This document shows positions 8,461 to 15,564 of a DNA stretch of 64,000 nucleotides, in pieces (position 1 is the stretch's first letter; each line of letters starts with the position of its first letter). Position numbers and translations under genes: made by a program. The stretch lies in the NCBI RefSeq assembly GCF_019710585.1, contig NZ_JAIFZQ010000017.1, positions 124,001 to 188,000 on the forward strand, written 5' to 3'. This DNA is from Arthrobacter sp. MAHUQ-56. Its GTDB lineage: Bacteria > Actinomycetota > Actinomycetes > Actinomycetales > Micrococcaceae. The notes beneath the pieces were generated by a model that was not told the origin of the DNA, made no database searches, and was given only the letters and a program-made list of their open reading frames with translations.

Positions 8461-9519
8461 TTAGGACAGTCGCGACAGCACCGCGGCGGCGAACTCCGCT
8501 GTGGTAGCGGTTCCCTTCAGGTCCGGTGTCGCAGTGCCGTCAGCGAGCGTGCCCTCAAAGGCCAGGGTCAGGGACCGGGCGGCGTCCGCCTCACCGAGAT
8601 GGTTCAGCATCATCGCCGCGGCCCACAGAGCGCCGACCGGATTGGCGATTCCCTTGCCCGCAATGTCCGGAGCGGAGCCGTGCACAGGTTCGAACATCGA
8701 CGGGTGCCGGCGCTCCGGGTTGAGGTTGGCGCTGGGGGCAATGCCAATGGAGCCGGCAATACCAGCCACCAGGTCCGAGAGAATGTCCCCAAACAGGTTC
8801 GACGCAACGATGGTCCGGATACTCGTCGGCTTCATCACCAGCCGTGCCGCCAGGGCATCAATGAGCACCTTTTCGACGACGACGCCGGGGAACGCCTTGA
8901 CCGTCTCCGCCACCACCTCGTCCCAGAACGGCATGGTGTGGATGATGCCGTTCGATTTTGTTGCGGAGACGAGCCGGCCTCCGCGCTCCGTTGCGATGTT
9001 GGCGGCATAGCGCGCGGCCCGTGCGATACCGCGCCTGGTGAAGACGCTTTCCTGAACGGCGAACTCGCCGTCGGTTCCGCTGCCGAATCTTCCCCCGATC
9101 TGGGAGTACTCGCCTTCAACGTTCTCCCGCACCACCACGATGTCCAGGTCCTCAATGCCGGGCATGGCAGCGACGACGCCGGGCAGCAACCGCATGGGCC
9201 GGAGGTTGATGTACTGGTCGAACTCCCGGCGGATGGGAATGAGGAGCCCCCAGAGGGTCACGTCGTCGGGCACGTCCGGTGTCCCGACGGCTCCCAGGTA
9301 GATGCCATCGCCGCTGCTCAGCTGCTCTATCCCGTCGACGGGCATCATGCGGCCCGCCTTGCGGTACAGATCGCTGTTCCAGTCGCGGACCCGCCACTGG
9401 ACGTCGAAGTCGTAGAGTCCGGCGACGGCGTTGACGCACTGCATCGCGACGTCGGTGACATCCACGCCAATGCCGTCGCCGGGAATCGCATCGATGACAT
9501 AACGGCGGCTCATATCCAT
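8461..9519 (-). CDS. Isocitrate/isopropylmalate dehydrogenase family (tartrate / D-malate dehydrogenase-like)
   Basis: A 352-residue beta-decarboxylating dehydrogenase. Family signatures: IPGDGIGVDV at the N-terminus, NLRPMRLLPGV, VVRENVEGEYSQIGGR, SATKSNGI with the catalytic Lys, the metal-binding Asp cluster in SNLFGDILSDL, and FEPVHGSAPDIAGKGIANP, which forms part of the NAD site. The RENVEGEYS and NLRPMRLLPG wording resembles tartrate/D-malate dehydrogenases (TtuC/DmlA) more than LeuB. A start at the third residue (Met at 9513) is equally possible; no clear ribosome-binding site decides. It is convergent with the MFS gene. Inference: it oxidatively decarboxylates the 2-hydroxy acid made by the neighbouring hydro-lyase, giving a 2-oxo acid. 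Confidence 0.9.
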   Translation of the reverse strand: MDMSRRYVIDAIPGDGIGVDVTDVAMQCVNAVAGLYDFDVQWRVRDWNSDLYRKAGRMMPVDGIEQLSSGDGIYLGAVGTPDVPDDVTLWGLLIPIRREFDQYINLRPMRLLPGVVAAMPGIEDLDIVVVRENVEGEYSQIGGRFGSGTDGEFAVQESVFTRRGIARAARYAANIATERGGRLVSATKSNGIIHTMPFWDEVVAETVKAFPGVVVEKVLIDALAARLVMKPTSIRTIVASNLFGDILSDLVAGIAGSIGIAPSANLNPERRHPSMFEPVHGSAPDIAGKGIANPVGALWAAAMMLNHLGEADAARSLTLAFEGTLADGTATPDLKGTATTAEFAAAVLSRLS

Positions 9520-9704
9520 CCAATCGTTCGGGGTCTGTGAAGAGCATATGCGGATGGCCGGGCGCGCAGCCCCAACGAATCACGGCCCGGTGCAGATTCA
9601 GGGGTCAGCAGTGCCACCAGACCTCCGCTTGTGTCCTCGGCGATGTACCGGGAGGGCAAGAAGATGATGCCTTCCAGGTATTGACGCCATCTGGCGGCAA
9701 CGGA

Positions 9705-9947
9705 CTACTTTTCCCCTAAATCATCTGCCACCCTTCGGAGGTCCTGAACCCAGCCGGTCGAGCGGTTTGGCCCACTCACTCCGGCTTCGAAGTTCTCAAG
9801 CGCTTGTGCCATTAGTTCCAGTGCTGCCGCCATATTGGCTTTGACCCCGGCATAGCCCTCATCGGACCGCGGGTCGGATGACGCTGATAACAGCAGTTCC
9901 GCGCCGGATTTGATGACCACGGACGCCTCGTACTCGTTGACACTCAT
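9705..9947 (-). CDS. Small hypothetical protein
   Basis: An 80-residue acidic, Ala-rich, probably helical protein (EGYAGVKANMAAALELMAQA) ending in LGEK. A purine-rich GAGAAGAG lies about 7-8 nt before the ATG. Composition and codon use fit its surroundings and no longer frame competes here. I do not recognise the family. It stands alone between the dehydrogenase and the GAF-ANTAR gene. Confidence 0.5.
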   Translation of the reverse strand: MSVNEYEASVVIKSGAELLLSASSDPRSDEGYAGVKANMAAALELMAQALENFEAGVSGPNRSTGWVQDLRRVADDLGEK

Positions 9948-10511
9948 GCTCGGCTCTTCTCACCAGGTGTTGAACGGTGCGAAGCCGCCCCGTCCCTCAA
10001 CATTAGCTTCGGGCCCTGCTCCGCACGGCGGGCGCGGCCGGTTCTGCCCCGAGGGGAAGCTCCAGCCAGGTTCCGCTGTCGTGCTACCGCGCCTTACGGG
10101 AAGCCCCTGTGTGCCCTTGACGGGCCAGGCAGCGCAGTCCACACTTCAGGCAGGGAATTGACAAGAGTTGTAGTTGTCTATGTGTTTGGTACCGCACCAG
10201 CACGGTCCCGTCTCATGTGCTGTCCGGTGAGAACGCATCAGGAGCCGCAGAGATCATCTCTCGGGGTTGGGTGGGGTGAAAGGGTTCGGAGGGGACAGCG
10301 CAGCCCCCTCCAAACCGTGATCCAGCGGGTTCATGGCTGGCTCGGCCATGTTCTGCCATTCATGATGAATGAACGGGGCATCTCATGGACGCGACGTGGC
10401 CTGGTGACAGGGTCCGACATCACGTGGACGACGGGGGCAGCGAACCGGGCCTGCAGCAGGGAGTGACCCCGTCCGTGGCGCGTAGGCGCCGCCTGGACGA
10501 GGAAGAGCAGC
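9948..10511. other. Intergenic stretch upstream of the GAF-ANTAR gene
   Basis: No convincing gene on either strand. A promoter-like TTGACA (10158-10163) with TATGTG 15 nt further (10179-10184) points towards the GAF-ANTAR gene and would give a leader of more than 300 nt. That leader holds a hairpin with arms GGAGGGG (10288-10294) and CCCCTCC (10305-10311), extended by GGTT/AACC across one mismatch. Both readings are tentative. Confidence 0.35.
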
Positions 10512-11315
10512 GTGCCGCAGCTCCCGCCCCCGGAGGACTTGCTCCCGGGGGCCGGCGCTTCAGGAGCGGCGAAGTTTGTTCTGGACATGCGGGCGGACAG
10601 CACCGACGCGTCGCTTACCCTCCTGACTCAACTGGCGGCATCGAGGCTGGCCAATGCGACCGGACACGCCATGGACTGTACGGTGTCATTTCCAAACCCC
10701 TACCAGCGGCCCCTGCTCCTGGGTACCAGCCACCGCGCCCTGTGCGCCGCCCAAGCCGACCAGGACACCGAAGACGGCGCCGCGCCCCAAGCCCTCGCAG
10801 GCAAACTGACAATCCTCGGCCAGCACCACGCGGCCAGCCCCCGTTGGTCCGCACACTGGCACTCCTTTGCGGAAGCCGGCTACCGTTCGGTCCTGTCCAC
10901 CCCGCTGCTCCTCGGTGCCGACCGTACCGCGGCCCTGACATTCCTCTGCGCCCTCGACAACGTTTTCACTCCAGCCGCTGTCCTTGCAGTCGACGACTTT
11001 GTCCTGGCTGCGGGCAATGGCTTTCAATTGGCCGACCAGCTAAGGGCGGCCCGGTCGGTTGCAGAACAACTGAGTTCGGTACTGGCGCGCCGCACCTCAA
11101 TCGACGTCGCCTGCGGAGTCATCATGGGCCGGAACAGGTGTTCATACGAGGAAGCAACCCGCATCCTCGCCAGAGCCTCACAGCAAGGAGGCTCGCGCAT
11201 GCATGTGACCGCCGAAGCCATCCTCGCGCGCGCACCCGGCGGCGCCCCCGGCACTCACTTTCGACAACAAACAAACCAACATGCCGCTCCGGAGCAATCC
11301 CAGGAACAAGCGTAA
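10512..11315 (+). CDS. GAF and ANTAR domain protein (RNA-binding antiterminator type)
   Basis: A 267-residue protein from GTG at 10512, preceded by GAGGAAGAG. Residues about 25-185 form a GAF-like sensor domain; residues about 195-245 form an ANTAR domain (ARRTSIDVACGVIMGRNRCS followed by EEATRILARASQ), the three-helix RNA-binding module that acts in transcription antitermination. Such GAF-ANTAR proteins are common in actinobacteria (Rv1626-like output, stress or nutrient sensing). The tail after the ANTAR domain is Gln/Ala-rich and low-complexity. The gene is not in an operon. A long, hairpin-bearing leader would allow autoregulation, but that is speculative. Confidence 0.88.
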   Translation: MPQLPPPEDLLPGAGASGAAKFVLDMRADSTDASLTLLTQLAASRLANATGHAMDCTVSFPNPYQRPLLLGTSHRALCAAQADQDTEDGAAPQALAGKLTILGQHHAASPRWSAHWHSFAEAGYRSVLSTPLLLGADRTAALTFLCALDNVFTPAAVLAVDDFVLAAGNGFQLADQLRAARSVAEQLSSVLARRTSIDVACGVIMGRNRCSYEEATRILARASQQGGSRMHVTAEAILARAPGGAPGTHFRQQTNQHAAPEQSQEQA

Positions 11316-11539
11316 GGGTGCATTTACCTCCCCCGGGCAACGATGTCCATGAGGGTTGCCTGAGGTACTACCGCAAAAATGCAAACCCGCAGATCGAGGG
11401 CGCCAGAACAATCGAGTGGTACGACTTCCATTAAGGCACCGGATCCCTAAATTTTGGGGTATTCCATTACCTCCGCGACGGGAGCAAACTGCGACTGCGC
11501 GGTTCCCGCGCCTTGACCATCGAACAGGAGGGCGTTCCA

Positions 11540-12052
11540 ATGACCAGCTTCGAATCCTTTAGCGGGATCGGCGTCTACGAGATGCAAAGCGCGGCGGCCA
11601 GGGAAGTGAAGCGCATCATGGCTGAAGCCGGAGGCGACCGGCTGAAAGCCGACAAGATCGTGCTCGCCAAACTCCACGAGCTTAGCTTCATCACCGAGTC
11701 GGAGCTGCCCGTCCTGAGCCATATTTGCGAACTCGGCCACGCGGCGACGGGCGGTAAGCACGACGCCGGTAAGGCTTACCAGGAAGTCAAGAAGGCGTAC
11801 GAGGAACTGCTGGTCAAAGGCAACGCCAGCCCTGTCGCTCTGGCCTACGCCTCCGGCGCCGTCGGGTCCTACGTGTCCGGCGACGGAGGCGATGGATCAA
11901 CTGCGGTGGTCTACAAGAAATCGGGTAGCAACTGGCAGGGCACTCTCGCCGGCGCGGGTGGAGTGATTGGTGGCTACTTCGGCGGCTCCGGTGGCGCTGC
12001 CCTGGGCGCGGCGATAGGAAGCGTGGTCGGAAAAATCATTGACGAGTGCTGA
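11540..12052 (+). CDS. Hypothetical protein with glycine-zipper-like C-terminus
   Basis: A 170-residue protein; ATG at 11540 has AGGAGGG 7 nt upstream, preferred over a TTG 27 nt earlier. The first ~100 residues are mixed helical and charged (ARE VKRIMAEAGG, KAYQEVKKAYEELL). From about residue 125 the sequence becomes a Gly/Ala-rich hydrophobic stretch with small residues at regular spacing (GGVIGGYFGGSGGAALGAAI), ending in a Cys. Such glycine zippers occur in membrane-inserting peptides and some bacteriocin- or toxin-like proteins, but no leader peptide, immunity gene or secretion gene is adjacent. I do not recognise the family; the gene stands alone between the ANTAR and c-di-GMP genes. Confidence 0.7.
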   Translation: MTSFESFSGIGVYEMQSAAAREVKRIMAEAGGDRLKADKIVLAKLHELSFITESELPVLSHICELGHAATGGKHDAGKAYQEVKKAYEELLVKGNASPVALAYASGAVGSYVSGDGGDGSTAVVYKKSGSNWQGTLAGAGGVIGGYFGGSGGAALGAAIGSVVGKIIDEC

Positions 12053-12221
12053 ATCAACGAGGCAACGGGCTGGAGCCAGTCGCCGCAGGGCTGGCTCCCG
12101 GACTACTTTGCGGCGAGTTCGCGGCGGACCCGGCAACGGGGAGCTTGCAGCCATACTCGACCCGTTGGTATCCGGCCACCCGAGGTAACAGCCGCCGTTC
12201 CTGCGCAGGAGGGATGCCGTG

Positions 12222-14687
12222 TTAACGTGCTGGCGCCTGGCGTTTCTTGAGGGCGGGGAAGCCGCTGAGGAAGGCGGGCACTTGTTTGGCCGGTATTGGT
12301 TTGCTCCAGATGAACCCTTGGGCCCGCGTGACGCCCAGGCGGCGCAATTCACGTAGCTGGTTTTCGGTTTCCACACCTTCCGCGATGACGTCCAGTTTGA
12401 GGCTGTTCGCCATCCCGACGACGAGTTCGATCACTGTTCCTGCGCGGGGGTCCACGGCCAGTTCCTGAACGAAGGTACGGTCGATCTTCAGGGTCCGCGC
12501 GGAGAGCCATTTGAGGTAACTCAGCGACGAGTAGCCGGTACCGAAATCATCGATGGAGAGGCCGACCCCCATGTGGTACAGGCGCTGCAGCGTTTCCTTT
12601 GGCAGGTCGGGTTCGTCCATGAGGACTGTTTCGGTGATTTCGAGGTTTACGGCGGAAGGATCGATGCCGGTTTCCAGGATCGCTGTCTCCACGATGTCAG
12701 GGAAATCTTCGGCGACGAGCTGGCGTCCTGAGATGTTCACTGCGGCGGTGAGGTCAGCCCCTTCCGCCAGGTCCGTGCGCCACTGCTGGACCTGGTTCAG
12801 TGTTTCCTTCAACAGCCAGGTCCCGATCGGGACAATCAGGCCGGTTTCTTCGGCGATGGGGACAAACCTGTCCGGAGTCAGCAACCCATGGACGGGGTGC
12901 TGCCAGCGGAGCAATTCCTCGAATCCGAGCGGTACGCCCGCCTCGAGGTCCATGATCGGCTGGTAGTACAGGCAAAGTTCCTCCCGGTCCAGGGCCAGCC
13001 GCAGGTCTGACTCCAGATCAAGCCGCCCACTCGCCCGCTGGGTCATTCTGGAGTGGTAGACCACCGATGCGTCCCCGCCGGCCGATTTAGCCCGGTACAT
13101 GGCGGTGTCGGCGCCGCCGAGCATGGATTCGGCCGTCTCCTTCGGACCGGCCAATGAAATGCCGACGCTGACATTGAGGAACACCTGGCGATCCTCAACT
13201 TCAAAAGGGGCCCTGAGGCATTCGCGAATCTGCGAAGCCAGGACCTTGGCAGCACGCACCCCCAGGTTTTCGCAGACGATGATGAATTCATCACCACCGA
13301 AACGACCCACGGTATCGCCTTCCCGGACAGCCTCCATCAGCCGCTCACCCAGGAGCATCAGGATCCGGTCACCCCCACGGTGGCCGATGCCGTCATTGAC
13401 CAGTTTGAACCTGTCAATATCAATGAACATCACCGCCGGCCGCGAGCCGCGGTCAAGGAATCCCTGGAGTACCTCGGTGATCAGGTAGCGGTTCGGCAGG
13501 CCGGTCAGGGCGTCGTGGCGCGCCTGCCACTGCAGGACCTGTTCCGCGTCCTTGCGCTCGGTCACGTCCAGCACCGTGTCCAGAAACTGCACCGGCCTGC
13601 CATCCGGGCCGTGCACGGTCCGGATCCGTGAATGCAGCCAGCGTTGACCGCCGTCGGGCCGGATGATGCGGTACTCGATATCGGCATATCCCGAACCCGC
13701 GTGCAGGCTGTGCCAAACTTGCCTTACCCGCCCGCGATCCTCCGGGTGGGTCCTTTTCAGCATCCATGCCCGCGATAAGGAATCACCGCCCTTCGCCCCC
13801 ACAATGCGGCCGAATTCCTCCGAGTGCCAGGTCGCCGTGTCGTCGGCCGAATACTCGATGCTTCCCACCTGGGCCATCTCCTGGGCGGCCAGCAGCCGTC
13901 GCCGCTCCGCGTCGGCTTCGGCCCGGAGTGCCTTGATTTCCGTGATGTCGCGGGCGATGGCCGAGGCACCGGCGAGCTTGCCGTCCTGCCCGTATACCGG
14001 TGACACCGTCAGTTCAACATCGATGATTGAGCCGTCCTTGCGCCGCCACCGGGCTTCCACTCCGGTGACGAATGCCCCGCTACGGATCCGCTCGGCAACA
14101 CGATGGTCCAGGTCTTCGGAGTCTGCCGTCGTGAACAACTCGTGGGTTTTCCCCATGGCCTCGGGCCGGCTCCACCCGAACATACTGATGGCCCCCGCGT
14201 TCCACGTGGTGATTTTCCCGTCCATGTCCGCGCCGATGATGGCGTCTCCGGAGGACTCCACCATCGCGGAGAGGCGGCGCAGGACCGCTTCCTTGCGTTT
14301 CCTGTCCGTGATGTCCTTTGAGATGGCCACAATGTCCACGGGCACGGTGTGCCTGCCCCTGATCGGGCTGATCGTTGCATGCACCGGGAAGTGCCGACCG
14401 TCGCGATCACGGATCCACAACTCACCCGCCCAGTCGTGTCCGTGCGCGATAAGTTCCGCGATTTCTTCCCCCGTCGGCCCCGGCCCGGCGGCCTGGAGGT
14501 CCGTGACGATTCCCAAATCGCGGGGCGTCCTGCCCAGCACCTCAGTGGCGTCGAAACCATACAAACGCTCCGAAGCGCGGTTCCAGTACGTCACCCGCCA
14601 CTTGCTGTCCATCCCAATCACGGACTGGCCGATCTCGTCGAGCAGCAGCGACTGCGTCAGGAGATCATCCCGTTCTTCCTCAACCAT
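12222..14687 (-). CDS. PAS-PAS-PAS-GGDEF-EAL c-di-GMP signalling protein
   Basis: An 821-residue soluble protein from ATG at 14687 (GGGGAG close upstream; the open frame extends further but is not family-like). Three PAS domains lie at about 10-120, 140-260 and 280-400, each with PAC-type ends. A diguanylate cyclase domain follows at about 405-565 with intact RFGGDEF, and an RxxD inhibitory site (REGD) five residues before it. The phosphodiesterase domain spans about 580-815 with DDFGTGYSSL, KIDRTFV and EGVETENQ; its signature reads EEL instead of EAL, and the other metal and catalytic residues look present. No membrane segments are seen. It probably tunes c-di-GMP in response to a redox or ligand signal; which activity dominates is unknown. 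Confidence 0.95.
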   Translation of the reverse strand: MVEEERDDLLTQSLLLDEIGQSVIGMDSKWRVTYWNRASERLYGFDATEVLGRTPRDLGIVTDLQAAGPGPTGEEIAELIAHGHDWAGELWIRDRDGRHFPVHATISPIRGRHTVPVDIVAISKDITDRKRKEAVLRRLSAMVESSGDAIIGADMDGKITTWNAGAISMFGWSRPEAMGKTHELFTTADSEDLDHRVAERIRSGAFVTGVEARWRRKDGSIIDVELTVSPVYGQDGKLAGASAIARDITEIKALRAEADAERRRLLAAQEMAQVGSIEYSADDTATWHSEEFGRIVGAKGGDSLSRAWMLKRTHPEDRGRVRQVWHSLHAGSGYADIEYRIIRPDGGQRWLHSRIRTVHGPDGRPVQFLDTVLDVTERKDAEQVLQWQARHDALTGLPNRYLITEVLQGFLDRGSRPAVMFIDIDRFKLVNDGIGHRGGDRILMLLGERLMEAVREGDTVGRFGGDEFIIVCENLGVRAAKVLASQIRECLRAPFEVEDRQVFLNVSVGISLAGPKETAESMLGGADTAMYRAKSAGGDASVVYHSRMTQRASGRLDLESDLRLALDREELCLYYQPIMDLEAGVPLGFEELLRWQHPVHGLLTPDRFVPIAEETGLIVPIGTWLLKETLNQVQQWRTDLAEGADLTAAVNISGRQLVAEDFPDIVETAILETGIDPSAVNLEITETVLMDEPDLPKETLQRLYHMGVGLSIDDFGTGYSSLSYLKWLSARTLKIDRTFVQELAVDPRAGTVIELVVGMANSLKLDVIAEGVETENQLRELRRLGVTRAQGFIWSKPIPAKQVPAFLSGFPALKKRQAPAR

Positions 14688-15156
14688 CGCTCCCCTGCGT
14701 CCTCCCCAGCCCGAACCCGCCCGCCCCATCGGTCCAGTTGCTGAAGTATAGGCCAGGTGCCGGCACAACCGGCAGCCTTCCGCGGCCAAACAACGCACTG
14801 CAGCTGCCTCCGGAATGGGCGAACAAGACGCTTAATGCACCTAAACGGCTCGATAGCGGGAGCGACTGTCAACCAGCTGACAGTTGTAGTCCACAGGGGA
14901 AACAGTTGGCTTGGACCGCAAGGTACCGCCGGCACATGGATCAGGACCGAGCAACGTTCTGCGGCCCTCGCCTGGGCCACCGTCGAAACCCACTCCCAGC
15001 AGGAGAAAGCCCGCCGGTCAGGGGCCTGCTCCCGCTACCCACACACCTTAATACGCTCCGCGGACGCCACAGCCCGCACACCAATCGCCAGAGCCACGAG
15101 ACCACAAGCTTTGTCAACGCGTCGGAGCAAAATCGCCTCGGATGAGGGAGTCTCTC

Positions 15157-15181
15157 GTGCCCGAGGTGGGACTCGAACTAC
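15157..15181 (-). tRNA. tRNA 3'-end remnant, not a complete tRNA
   Basis: Read on the minus strand the sequence GTTCGAGTCCCACCTCGGGC looks like the T-loop and 3' acceptor strand of an actinobacterial tRNA. The 5' partner of the T-stem (TGTAG) does not pair with the 3' side, and no matching acceptor 5' strand or anticodon arm lies upstream, so only the 3' end remains. Such remnants are left when an element integrates at a tRNA gene. Confidence 0.4.
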
Positions 15182-15267
15182 ATTCCAGTCCTTGAAAACA
15201 CTGGGAACCCTCAGAAACATCCGGAATCCGGACCAGTACGAAGCCAGTAAGAGCCGATCCAGAGCCG

Positions 15268-15299
15268 AGAGTGTGGACAATGTCCACACTCTTATTTTT
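15268..15299 (+). terminator. Intrinsic terminator without an assigned gene
   Basis: AGAGTGTGGAC (15268-15278), loop AAT, GTCCACACTCT (15282-15292), then TTATTTTT. An 11-bp stem and a T-rich tail make this a strong rho-independent terminator for plus-strand transcription. No coding gene precedes it on that strand for more than 2 kb, so it may end a small RNA or read-through antisense to the c-di-GMP gene. Confidence 0.7.
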
Positions 15300-15474
15300 G
15301 CCGGTGACGCCCTGTTGAGGCCGACGGAATCACCATTATCGGCGCCCCAGCGACGTCGAAGCGGCGAGTCGCCCGCCGGTGACGGGATGCTGGACGTGAG
15401 TGTGTTCGGGATGCTGCCTGGTGTGTTGCCCGACAGCAATGCCGACGTCCATACGGCCCTTGGCTAATGCAACG

Positions 15475-15505
15475 AGGAACGGCCGGTGTTTCACCGGCCG
15501 TTCCT
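15475..15505 (-). terminator. 14-bp hairpin beyond the sialidase gene
   Basis: AGGAACGGCCGGTG (15475-15488) and CACCGGCCGTTCCT (15492-15505) are perfect inverted repeats around a TTT loop. It lies 60 nt past the stop of the minus-strand sialidase and probably terminates it. There is no pronounced T-tract on either side. Confidence 0.6.
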
Positions 15506-15564
15506 GCAATGCTGTCTCTTGAACCCTCGACTGAGGGTAGTGATTGAGCCTCTACTTCTTGTCC

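Larger units (their letters stand above)
14688..15564. other. Gene-poor interval before the sialic-acid island
   Basis: Long open frames exist here, but their products are Arg/Ser/Thr-rich and unlike any protein family, so I call no gene. The stretch holds a tRNA 3'-end-like fragment (15157-15181), an intrinsic terminator on the plus strand with no gene in front of it (15268-15299), and a 14-bp hairpin (15475-15505) just beyond the sialidase 3' end. Confidence 0.6.

Noticed and set aside
15150-15240. Complete tRNA gene around the T-loop-like fragment
   Set aside because: No matching acceptor 5' strand, D-arm or anticodon arm, and the T-stem is mispaired, so only a 3' remnant is reported.
14757-15467. 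236-codon plus-strand frame in the gene-poor interval
   Set aside because: It runs through the tRNA remnant and the orphan terminator hairpin and has no family resemblance.
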